Positions 1 to 6,753 of a DNA stretch of 14,981 bases are shown one piece after another. Position numbers and translations under genes: made by a program. Position 1 is the stretch's first letter. The number at the start of each line of letters is the position of its first letter. The DNA is from Bacteroidota bacterium (lineage in GTDB: Bacteria > Bacteroidota > Ignavibacteria > SZUA-365), in the NCBI GenBank assembly GCA_023432805.1, contig JAEYUG010000074.1, forward strand, positions 1 to 14,981, read 5' to 3'. Below the pieces are notes generated by a model that saw only the letters and a program-made list of their open reading frames with translations, ran no database searches and was not told where the DNA came from.

Positions 1-5
1 CCATG

Positions 6-58
6 CACCCACTGAACATCCGTCAAGAGTGGACGAGGACGTCCACCATCCTTTCAAA
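6..58. repeat. Interspersed hairpin repeat, copy A (upstream of hypC)
   Basis: This 53-base stretch matches 5378-5430 with only two mismatches by hand alignment. It contains a self-complementary core at 29-46, GTGGACG-AGGA-CGTCCAC, giving a 7-bp stem with a 4-base loop. The copy ends six bases before the hypC start codon. It may be cut by the window edge, because the other full copy has a second hairpin arm further upstream that would lie before position 1 here. Its function is unknown; a REP-like or MITE-like element, or a protein-binding site, are possibilities. Confidence 0.8.
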
Positions 59-64
59 ACTGTC

Positions 65-304
65 ATGTGCCTCGCGATACCTGTACGCATCATCGAATTG
101 CTTGACAGCGAGCGAGCGGTCGCCGACGCCGGCGGCGCGCGCCGCGAGATCGGCATCGCCCTGCTCGAGGCTGAGCTCCGTCCCGGCGACTGGGTGCTCG
201 TCCATGTCGGCTACGCCCTCGAGCGCATCGACGAAGCCGAAGCCCTGCGCACCCTCGACGACCTGCGCGCCATGCAGATGCTGGGCGACGAATCCCACCC
301 CTGA
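65..304 (+). CDS. hypC: [NiFe]-hydrogenase maturation chaperone HypC
   Basis: HypC is the small chaperone that, with HypD, carries the iron atom while its cyanide and CO ligands are added, and then delivers it to the hydrogenase large subunit. The 79-residue product has the usual family length and begins MCLAIPVRI. Cys2 after the initiator Met is the invariant iron-binding residue. This start was chosen because MCLAIP is the family N-terminus; an in-frame ATG at 29 lies inside the repeat and would bury Cys2. The middle GDWVLVHVGYALERID is the typical HypC core. hypD follows after 38 bases. No Shine-Dalgarno sequence is visible, as is common in Bacteroidota. Confidence 0.95.
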   Translation: MCLAIPVRIIELLDSERAVADAGGARREIGIALLEAELRPGDWVLVHVGYALERIDEAEALRTLDDLRAMQMLGDESHP

Positions 305-342
305 CCGACCCCGACGCGCACCCGCACCCACGCCCACGCCCC

Positions 343-1482
343 ATGAATCCCGCCGCCTTCCGCGACCCTGCACTCGCCCGCGCGATCATCGACCGCATCG
401 CGCGCCGCCGCACCGGCGAGGTCACGATCATGGAATTCTGCGGGGGACATACCGTGGCCATGCTGCGCGCGGGCATCCGCGACGTGCTGCCCGCGCATGT
501 GCACATGCGCAGCGGTCCCGGCTGTCCCGTCTGCGTCACCTCCGCCGCCGATCTCGACCGCGCCGCCGCACTCGCCGCGTGCGACCGCGTCACGCTCACC
601 ACCTACGGCGACATGCTGCGCGTGCCGGGCAGCCACGGCTCCCTCGCCGATGCCCGCGCGCGGGGATGCGACGTACGCACGGTCTACTCCACACTCGACG
701 CCCTCGCCATCGCGCGCGCGCATCCCGACCGCGCCGTCGTGTTCTTCGCGGTGGGCTTCGAGACCACCGCCCCCGCAGCAGCAGCAGCCGTGCTTGCGGC
801 CGAGCACGAGCAGCTCGACAATTTCTTCGTCGCGTCGGTGATGAAGGACACGATCGCAGGCGCCCGCGCCCTCCTCTCCACAGGTGACGTGCGCGTGGAT
901 GCCGTCATCGGTCCCGGCCACGTCTCGACCGTCATCGGCGCGGAGGCCTGGCGCTTCCTGCCGGACGAGTACGGCATCCCCGTTGCCATCAGCGGCTTCG
1001 AGCCGGTGGACCTCCTCTCATCGATCGACGCCCTGCTCGTCATGCGCGAGCGCGGCACCCCCGGACTCGTCAACACCTATGCACGCGTCGTGCGCACCGA
1101 CGGCAATCCACGCGCCCGCGCGGCCGTCGCCCGCGTCTTCGAACCCTGCGACGCTGACTGGCGAGGCTTCGGCACCCTGTCCGCGAGCGGTCTGCGTCTG
1201 CGCGAGCGCTACGCAGCCTTCGACGCCGACCGCATCTTCCCCACCCCGCCGGGCGACGCGCGCGAACATCCCGCCTGCCGCTGCGGCGACGTCCTTCGTG
1301 GCGTGATCGAACCCGACGACTGCCGCGTGTTCGGCACTGCATGCACCCCGGAGACACCCCTGGGTCCTTGCATGGTCTCGAGCGAAGGCAGCTGTGCCGC
1401 CCATTACACCTTCCGCACCCGGGTTGCGCGCGCGGCGGCTTCCCCCCGGAGTGGCGGCGACCCACCCGCGGCAGGGAGCTGA
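343..1482 (+). CDS. hypD: [NiFe]-hydrogenase maturation iron-sulfur protein HypD
   Basis: HypD is the [4Fe-4S] scaffold on which, with HypC, the Fe(CN)2CO group is assembled. The product has 379 residues. Visible signatures are EFCGGHT (Cys33), GPGCPVC (Cys61 and Cys64), GFETTAP, GPGHVS and a Cys-rich C-terminal part with PACRCGD and a string of further cysteines ending in EGSCAAHY. These match the catalytic and cluster-binding cysteines of the family. After the usual end there is an additional tail of about 20 residues rich in Ala, Pro, Arg and Gly, which I do not recognise. The gene sits between hypC and hypE in the classical order, 33 bases before hypE. A run of GCA/GCC codons near 772-790 only encodes a short Ala stretch. 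Confidence 0.96.
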   Translation: MNPAAFRDPALARAIIDRIARRRTGEVTIMEFCGGHTVAMLRAGIRDVLPAHVHMRSGPGCPVCVTSAADLDRAAALAACDRVTLTTYGDMLRVPGSHGSLADARARGCDVRTVYSTLDALAIARAHPDRAVVFFAVGFETTAPAAAAAVLAAEHEQLDNFFVASVMKDTIAGARALLSTGDVRVDAVIGPGHVSTVIGAEAWRFLPDEYGIPVAISGFEPVDLLSSIDALLVMRERGTPGLVNTYARVVRTDGNPRARAAVARVFEPCDADWRGFGTLSASGLRLRERYAAFDADRIFPTPPGDAREHPACRCGDVLRGVIEPDDCRVFGTACTPETPLGPCMVSSEGSCAAHYTFRTRVARAAASPRSGGDPPAAGS

Positions 1483-1515
1483 CACGTCGACCCATCCTCC
1501 ACACATCTGATCCCC

Positions 1516-2544
1516 ATGACCGGCGACCACATCCTTCTCGCGCATGGCAGCGGCGGCGTGCAGATGCACGCGCTGATCCGCGACCTCTTCGTCGCGGCCT
1601 TCGACAACGACACGCTGCGCGCGGGAGGTGACAGCGCGCTGCTCGAGCTCGCGCAGGCGCTGCCGGGGGATCGCCTCGCGTTCACCACCGACACGTATGT
1701 CGTGCAGCCCCTCGTCTTCGCCGGCGGCTCGATCGGAAGCCTCGCCGTACACGGTACGATCAACGATCTGGCCGTCGCGGGCGCCGAACCGCTCGCGCTC
1801 TCGGCGGCATTCATCCTGGAGGAGGGACTCCCGATCGCCACGCTGCGCACCCTTGTCGACGACATGGCGGCCGCGGCACGCGCTGCGGACGTGCCGATCG
1901 TGACCGGCGACACGAAGGTCGTGGCGCGCGGCCAGTGCGACGGGATGTACATCACCACGGCCGGTGTCGGTCGCGTGCGCCTGCCCCACACACTCGAACC
2001 TGCTGCGATGCGCGCGGGCGATGCCGTTGTGCTGTCGGCGCCCATCGGCGCACACGGTGTGGCGGTGATGAGCGCGCGCGCCGGCATGCAGTTCGAATCC
2101 CCGGTCGCAAGCGACACCCGGCCGCTGCACGGCCTCACCCGCGCGATGTGCGCGGCCGTCCCCGCAGGCGCACTGCGCGTCATGCGCGACGTCACGCGCG
2201 GGGGACTCGCCACCACGCTCAACGAGCTCGCCGATGCTTCGGGATGTGCCATCGAGATCGATGAAGATTCCATCCTGGTGGAGGATGCCGTGGCGGCCGC
2301 ATGCGCGTTGATGGGATTCGAGGTGTTGCATCTCGCCAACGAGGGCGTGCTTGTCGCCGTCGTCCGTGCGGAAGCCGCCGACGCGCTCGTCGCTGCCATG
2401 CGCGCCGAAGACGCCGGCAGGCAGGCCCGCGTGATCGGGCGTGTCGACGACCAGCTTCCCGGCACCGTGCGCATGCGCACCGCCATCGGCGGCACACGCA
2501 TGATCACCATGCTCTCGGGCGACCTCCTCCCCCGCATCTGCTGA
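1516..2544 (+). CDS. hypE: [NiFe]-hydrogenase maturation protein HypE
   Basis: HypE receives a carbamoyl group from HypF on its C-terminal cysteine, dehydrates it to a thiocyanate and passes the cyanide to iron on HypC-HypD. The 342-residue protein is full length for the PurM/AIR-synthase-like family. It shows LAHGSGG near the N-terminus, GGDSALLELA, FTTDTYVV, HGTINDLAVAGA, VTGDTKVV and RDVTRGGLATTLNELA. It ends exactly in PRIC, with Cys342 as the modified residue. The partner HypF is not in the window. The ATG at 1516 is the only start that keeps the conserved N-terminus. Downstream lies a hairpin-rich repeat array, and the gene is probably the last of the hyp run. Confidence 0.96.
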   Translation: MTGDHILLAHGSGGVQMHALIRDLFVAAFDNDTLRAGGDSALLELAQALPGDRLAFTTDTYVVQPLVFAGGSIGSLAVHGTINDLAVAGAEPLALSAAFILEEGLPIATLRTLVDDMAAAARAADVPIVTGDTKVVARGQCDGMYITTAGVGRVRLPHTLEPAAMRAGDAVVLSAPIGAHGVAVMSARAGMQFESPVASDTRPLHGLTRAMCAAVPAGALRVMRDVTRGGLATTLNELADASGCAIEIDEDSILVEDAVAAACALMGFEVLHLANEGVLVAVVRAEAADALVAAMRAEDAGRQARVIGRVDDQLPGTVRMRTAIGGTRMITMLSGDLLPRIC

Positions 2545-2545
2545 C

Positions 2546-2677
2546 GGGAGGACGGACGCCCACCCCGGGAGGACGGACGCCCTCGTCCGTCATCGATGGA
2601 TGTCGTGAACGGTCGGTGGACGCCCTCGTCCGTCATCGATGGATGTTGTGAACGGTCGGTGGACGCCCTCGTCCACC
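2546..2677. repeat. Tandem 43-bp repeat array with hairpins, copy C of the interspersed family
   Basis: A 16-base unit GGGAGGACGGACGCCC occurs twice (2546-2561 and 2567-2582). From 2575 a 43-base unit beginning GGACGCCCTCGTCC repeats at 2618 and, partially, at 2661. Units one and two differ at one base within the stretch I compared (TGTCGTG versus TGTTGTG). The last unit forms a perfect hairpin at 2658-2677, GGTGGACG-CCCT-CGTCCACC. The stretch 2648-2677 matches 5345-5374 except at three bases, tying this array to the same family as the other copies. The array lies just after the hypE stop and is noncoding. Confidence 0.8.
2572..2591. terminator. GC-rich stem-loop 27 bases after hypE, possible transcription end
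   Basis: GACGGACG (2572-2579) pairs perfectly with CGTCCGTC (2584-2591) around a CCCT loop, an 8-bp stem. It lies 27 bases after the hypE stop codon. There is no T-tract, so it is not a classical intrinsic terminator. It belongs to the repeat array and may act only as a repeat or as an RNA-stabilising hairpin. Confidence 0.3.
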
Positions 2678-2730
2678 AGTGACGCATGTTCCGTGCGTGC
2701 AGAGTGGAACCGACCGTTCGACCGATGTGC

Positions 2731-2762
2731 ATTGATTGATCCACCCACACGATCTATCTTTC
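2731..2762 (+). promoter_or_regulatory. Candidate Bacteroidota-type promoter for the T9SS-tail gene at 2801
   Basis: The Bacteroidota housekeeping promoter is TTTG, about 20 bases, then TAnnTTTG. Here ATTG (2731-2734) is followed after 20 bases by TATCTTTC (2755-2762), matching 3 of 4 and 5 of 6 fixed positions. It sits 38 bases before the start codon in a locally AT-richer patch of a GC-rich region. This is a pattern match only. Confidence 0.35.
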
Positions 2763-2800
2763 GCGTTTGTTCGAGGTATAACCTGTTGAGGACGCCCCCC

Positions 2801-4123
2801 ATGAAATCCCTGACCCTGCTCGCCGTCTGCCTGCTGCTCGCCGGCACTAGCTTCGCGCAGACCGCAACGCCGCAGACCCCCGTCTCGCAGGATGTCTCCC
2901 AATCCATCTTCTCGCCGTTCTCGCATCTGGTCGACGCCATGCCTACCCCGATGCCGAAAATAACCTCGGTGCTCTACCCCTGCCCGGAAGTCCCTTACTA
3001 CAGCTCGACCGGCACCACCGTCACCCACACCCAGACGCTTCCGTCGCCCGTCTACGCCGTGCGCATTACACCGCCCTCGCTGGCCGTCTCGCGCTGCACC
3101 GTGTGGACCGTAACGATCGACTTCGACATCACCGGACCCGCGACCTCGGGCGCCGACACCATGATGATCACGATGCGCGAGGTCAATCCCCCGTACGCCA
3201 TCCTGTTCAGCACCTACTTCACCGCTCGCCTCGGCACGAACTACGGCGCAGTGGAAATCAGTCCGACGCTCGCCCCGCCCTCCAACCAGTACGCGATCAT
3301 CACGCCCAAGCGCGACGTCTACCTGACCCTGTACGTCAAGGGCAGCTCGGCACGGCAGTCCGTCATGCGCTTCAAGACGCCGTCACTCTATACGTCCTCT
3401 CCACGTTCGATGATCTTCACCACGCCCACATCTGTTGTCACCGCCTCCTCCGTCGTCGGAAGCAACGTCGACTTCACCCTCACTCCCGCGCTCTGCTGCG
3501 ACTTCACCGTCCCCGTCGAACTCTCCGTCTTCGAAGGCACGAGCGACGGTGCCCGCGTCGACCTGCGCTGGCGCACCGAGGCCGAAGTCAACAACCACAG
3601 CTTCACCATCGAGCGTGCCACGGCACCGGAGGGACCATGGACCGAGCGTGGTTCCGTTGCCGGAGCGGGGACGACGAAGCAGTCCCGCGACTACACCTTC
3701 ACCGACGAACTCCCGCGGAATCTGATCGTGGAAAGATCGGCCCCGATCGTGTACTACCGCCTCCGGCAGATGGATTATGACGGAGCGATCGCGCAGCATG
3801 GTCCCATCCGCGTGACCGTTGCGGAAGCTTCCGCTGCGGGATTCCGGCTCTATCCGAACTACCCGAATCCCCTCATGCTTTCGCAGATGAACGGATCCGC
3901 CATCCGCTACGAACTCCCCCGCGACGAAGCCGTGCTCCTCACTGTGCACGATGCCCTGGGACGCGAAGTCGCACGCCTCGTCGACGGCCTGCGTTCCGCC
4001 GGCATGCATGAGGCCGTGTGGTATCCCGCCGCGAGCGCCGACGGCGTGCGCAGCGGACAGTACTTCGTGCGGATGCAGAGCGGCGCCCATACCGCCGTGC
4101 AGCGTCTGACCGTGGTCAAGTGA
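2801..4123 (+). CDS. Secreted protein with T9SS C-terminal sorting domain, N-terminal region unknown
   Basis: The product has 440 residues. A Sec signal peptide is visible at 1-19 (MKSLTLLAVCLLLAGTSFA, then Gln20). Residues about 55-235 are a beta-rich, Thr/Ser/Pro-rich region that I do not recognise. From residue 238 the sequence VPVELSVFEG starts the fibronectin-like module common just before T9SS tails, with VDLRWRTEAEVNNHSFTIER and YYRLRQMDYDG. Residues 348-440 (FRLYPNYPNP to the terminal LTVVK) are a type A sorting domain, which directs export across the outer membrane and attachment or release at the surface. The start at 2801 gives the signal peptide; upstream in-frame codons run through the repeat array and are not plausible. 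dut begins two bases after the stop, so the genes are probably co-transcribed. The role of the protein is unknown. Confidence 0.88.
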   Translation: MKSLTLLAVCLLLAGTSFAQTATPQTPVSQDVSQSIFSPFSHLVDAMPTPMPKITSVLYPCPEVPYYSSTGTTVTHTQTLPSPVYAVRITPPSLAVSRCTVWTVTIDFDITGPATSGADTMMITMREVNPPYAILFSTYFTARLGTNYGAVEISPTLAPPSNQYAIITPKRDVYLTLYVKGSSARQSVMRFKTPSLYTSSPRSMIFTTPTSVVTASSVVGSNVDFTLTPALCCDFTVPVELSVFEGTSDGARVDLRWRTEAEVNNHSFTIERATAPEGPWTERGSVAGAGTTKQSRDYTFTDELPRNLIVERSAPIVYYRLRQMDYDGAIAQHGPIRVTVAEASAAGFRLYPNYPNPLMLSQMNGSAIRYELPRDEAVLLTVHDALGREVARLVDGLRSAGMHEAVWYPAASADGVRSGQYFVRMQSGAHTAVQRLTVVK

Positions 4124-4125
4124 AC

Positions 4126-4611
<486 letters not shown>

Positions 4612-4620
4612 GGGACCCGC

Positions 4621-5337
4621 ATGTCCGATTCCCTCGGCGTCCTCGCCCTCACCGCCGCCTCGATCGGCTTCATCCACACGCTGATCGGTCCCGACCACTA
4701 CATCCCCTTCATCATGATGCAGCGCGCCCGAGGCTGGAGCCGCGCCCGCACGCTGTGGATCACCGCCGTCTCCGGCATCGGGCACGTCGTCGGTTCGATC
4801 GTGCTCGGCGCCGTCGGCATCGGATTCGGCCTCGCCCTGCAGCAGCTCGAACTGGTGGAATCCGTGCGGGGCGAACTCGCGGCATGGGCCCTCATCGCCT
4901 TCGGACTGCTCTACACCGCCTGGGGCATCCGCCGTGCCGTGCGGAAGCATCCGCACGCGCACACCCACGAGCATGCCGACGGCACCCGGCATGCGCACGA
5001 CCACACCCATGCCGCCGCGCATGCGCACGTGCATGATGCACCCGGATCGACGCGCAGCATCACGGCGTGGACCCTCTTCACCATCTTCGTGCTCGGTCCC
5101 TGCGAACCGCTGATCCCCGTGCTCATGTATCCCGCCGCCGTTGCGAGCGTCTGGGGCGTGGTGCTGGTCGCGGGCATCTTCAGCCTCGTCACCATCGCAA
5201 CCATGATCACGATGGTGCTCGTGGTCGGCGCGGGCATCGAGCGCATTCCGACCGGCGCCATCGAGCGCTGGACCCACGCCATGGCCGGCGGCATCATCGC
5301 CGCGAGCGGACTGGCGATACAAGTCCTCGGCGTGTGA
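4621..5337 (+). CDS. Polytopic membrane protein with His-rich loop, probable nickel/cobalt transporter (UreH/RcnA-like)
   Basis: The 238-residue product has about six hydrophobic segments, roughly at 5-25, 45-70, 85-103, 147-178, 180-205 and 220-237. The first contains HTLIGPDHYIPF, resembling the His/Asp-His metal signature of nickel/cobalt permeases. A later one has GPCEPLIP. Between the halves, residues 110-138 hold 12 histidines among 29 residues, a metal-binding loop like that of RcnA-type efflux proteins or nickel uptake permeases. No enzyme domain is seen. Direction of transport cannot be told from sequence. The hyp genes upstream make nickel handling attractive, because [NiFe]-hydrogenase needs nickel, but two unrelated genes lie between. 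Another metal or a TauE/SafE-like substrate cannot be excluded. Confidence 0.65.
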   Translation: MSDSLGVLALTAASIGFIHTLIGPDHYIPFIMMQRARGWSRARTLWITAVSGIGHVVGSIVLGAVGIGFGLALQQLELVESVRGELAAWALIAFGLLYTAWGIRRAVRKHPHAHTHEHADGTRHAHDHTHAAAHAHVHDAPGSTRSITAWTLFTIFVLGPCEPLIPVLMYPAAVASVWGVVLVAGIFSLVTIATMITMVLVVGAGIERIPTGAIERWTHAMAGGIIAASGLAIQVLGV

Positions 5338-5344
5338 TCGGACT

Positions 5345-5430
5345 GTGAGAGGTCGGTGGACGTCCTCGTCCACCCTTCACCCACTGAACATCCGTCACGA
5401 GTGGACGAGGACGTCCACCCTCCTTTCAAA
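5345..5430. repeat. Interspersed hairpin repeat, copy B (upstream of guaD)
   Basis: This is the most complete copy. Its left part (5345-5374) matches 2648-2677 of copy C and its right part (5378-5430) matches 6-58 of copy A, so it links the two. It begins seven bases after the stop of the membrane protein gene and ends five bases before the guaD start. It fills most of the 98-base gap. Confidence 0.82.
5355..5419. terminator. Long nested stem-loop between membrane protein gene and guaD
   Basis: The left arm 5355-5374 and the right arm 5400-5419 are reverse complements at 19 of 20 positions, with a 25-base loop. Each arm is also self-complementary around a 4-base centre (TCCT on the left, AGGA on the right), so the DNA or RNA can fold either as one long stem or as two small hairpins. 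It could end transcription of the dut operon in both directions, but there is no T-tract. Its role as a terminator is inferred from position only. Confidence 0.4.
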
Positions 5431-5435
5431 TTCCC

Positions 5436-6695
5436 ATGTGCGCACCTCACGTTGTCTTAGCACCGCTGCTCGACGCCGTCGCACCCGACGCGGCACGGTG
5501 GATTCCCGACGGTGCCCTCGCGGTCGATGAACACGGCCGCATCGCCTTCGCCGGCTCCGCCCGCGACCTTCCCGAGCACCTCTCCTCCCTGCCTGCCGAA
5601 CACGTCAGCGACCTCCTCCTCCCCGCCTTCGTCGACACCCACGTGCACCTGCCGCAGCTCGATGCACGCGGACGCTACGCCGGCACGCTCCTGACCTGGC
5701 TCGACGAACTCATCTACCCCATGGAGACGCGCTTCGCCGACGCCGCCATCGCGCGCGACACCGCCCGGCGTTTCTTCGCCGCGCTCGCCGCCGCCGGCAC
5801 CGGCACCGCGATGGTCTACGGATCCATTCACGCCGAGGCCACGTCCATCGCCTTCGAGGAGGCGTGCCGGGCCGGACTCCGCATCATCCTCGGAAAGATG
5901 CAGATGGACTGCCACGCCCCCACCGCACTCACTGAAGACACGCAGCAGTCCCTGCGCGACACCGAACAGCTCATCGAGCGCTGGCACCGCGCCACACCTC
6001 TCCTGCGCTACGCCGTGAGTCCCCGCTTCGCGCCCGTCTGCTCCCCCGCGCTCCTTGCCGGATGCGGCACCCTCGCCCAGCGTCACGGCACCTACGTGCA
6101 GACACATCTGAACGAGACCCTCGACGAGATCGCGCGTGTACGCAGCGTGCATCCCGCCGCCGCGCATTACACCGCCGTCTACGACGCGGCCGGGCTGCTG
6201 CACGAGCGCACCGTGCTCGGTCACAACATCCACGCGGACGACGACGAACTCGACCTCATCGCCGCGCGCGGCTCCGCCGTTGCACACTGCCCCGACTCCA
6301 ACCTCTTTCTCGGCAGCGGATGCTTCCCCCTCGAGCGTCACGCCGCGCGCGGCATCCGCATCGGACTCGGCACCGACGTCGGCGCGGGCACATCCCTCTC
6401 CATGCATCGCACCATGCGCGCCATGGCGCACGTGCAGCAGCGCGCCCTCGATCCCTTCCTCCTTCTCCACACCGCCACCCGGGGCGGCGCACGCGCACTC
6501 GGCCTCGAAGACGAAACCGGTGCACTCGAGCCCGGCCGCTCGGCCGACTACACGCTGCTGTCGCTCGAACCCGTGCTCTCGGGTCGCATCCCCTTCGAGT
6601 CCATCAGCGCGCGCGACATCGCCTCGGTCGCCGTCTACCGCTCCGGACCCGCCGACATCCGCCGCACCGTCATCGCCGGCACCAGCGTGCACTGA
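5436..6695 (+). CDS. guaD: Guanine deaminase
   Basis: GuaD hydrolyses guanine to xanthine and ammonia in purine salvage and breakdown; it is a zinc amidohydrolase. The 419-residue protein shows the family pattern FVDTHVHLPQ (His69, His71 and Gln74), YAVSPRFAP (Arg197-Phe198 of the substrate pocket), QTHLNE (His224 and Glu227), LGHNIH (His263), VAHCPDSNLFLGSG and GLGTDVGAGTS (Asp314). These supply the expected metal ligands and catalytic acid. Length is near the usual 430-450. The start at 5436 (ATGTGC) directly follows repeat copy B. The gene is convergent with the gene ending at 6754; the 58-base gap holds no strong hairpin that I can see. Another amidohydrolase such as a chlorohydrolase is less likely given the SPRF and LFLGSG signatures. 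Confidence 0.9.
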   Translation: MCAPHVVLAPLLDAVAPDAARWIPDGALAVDEHGRIAFAGSARDLPEHLSSLPAEHVSDLLLPAFVDTHVHLPQLDARGRYAGTLLTWLDELIYPMETRFADAAIARDTARRFFAALAAAGTGTAMVYGSIHAEATSIAFEEACRAGLRIILGKMQMDCHAPTALTEDTQQSLRDTEQLIERWHRATPLLRYAVSPRFAPVCSPALLAGCGTLAQRHGTYVQTHLNETLDEIARVRSVHPAAAHYTAVYDAAGLLHERTVLGHNIHADDDELDLIAARGSAVAHCPDSNLFLGSGCFPLERHAARGIRIGLGTDVGAGTSLSMHRTMRAMAHVQQRALDPFLLLHTATRGGARALGLEDETGALEPGRSADYTLLSLEPVLSGRIPFESISARDIASVAVYRSGPADIRRTVIAGTSVH

Positions 6696-6753
6696 CCCCC
6701 TCCCTTCACAACGCAGTGCATCGCTGTCGCTACGTGAACACGACACGGGGCGG

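Noticed and set aside
772..790. CAG-type microsatellite
   Set aside because: It encodes a short Ala run in HypD in frame and is too short to suggest slippage variation.
1018..2750. Long minus-strand open frames opposite hypD and hypE (over 400 codons)
   Set aside because: They are antisense shadows created by GC-rich codon bias; products are low-complexity Arg/Ala/His-rich with no motif, while the plus strand has clear hyp families.
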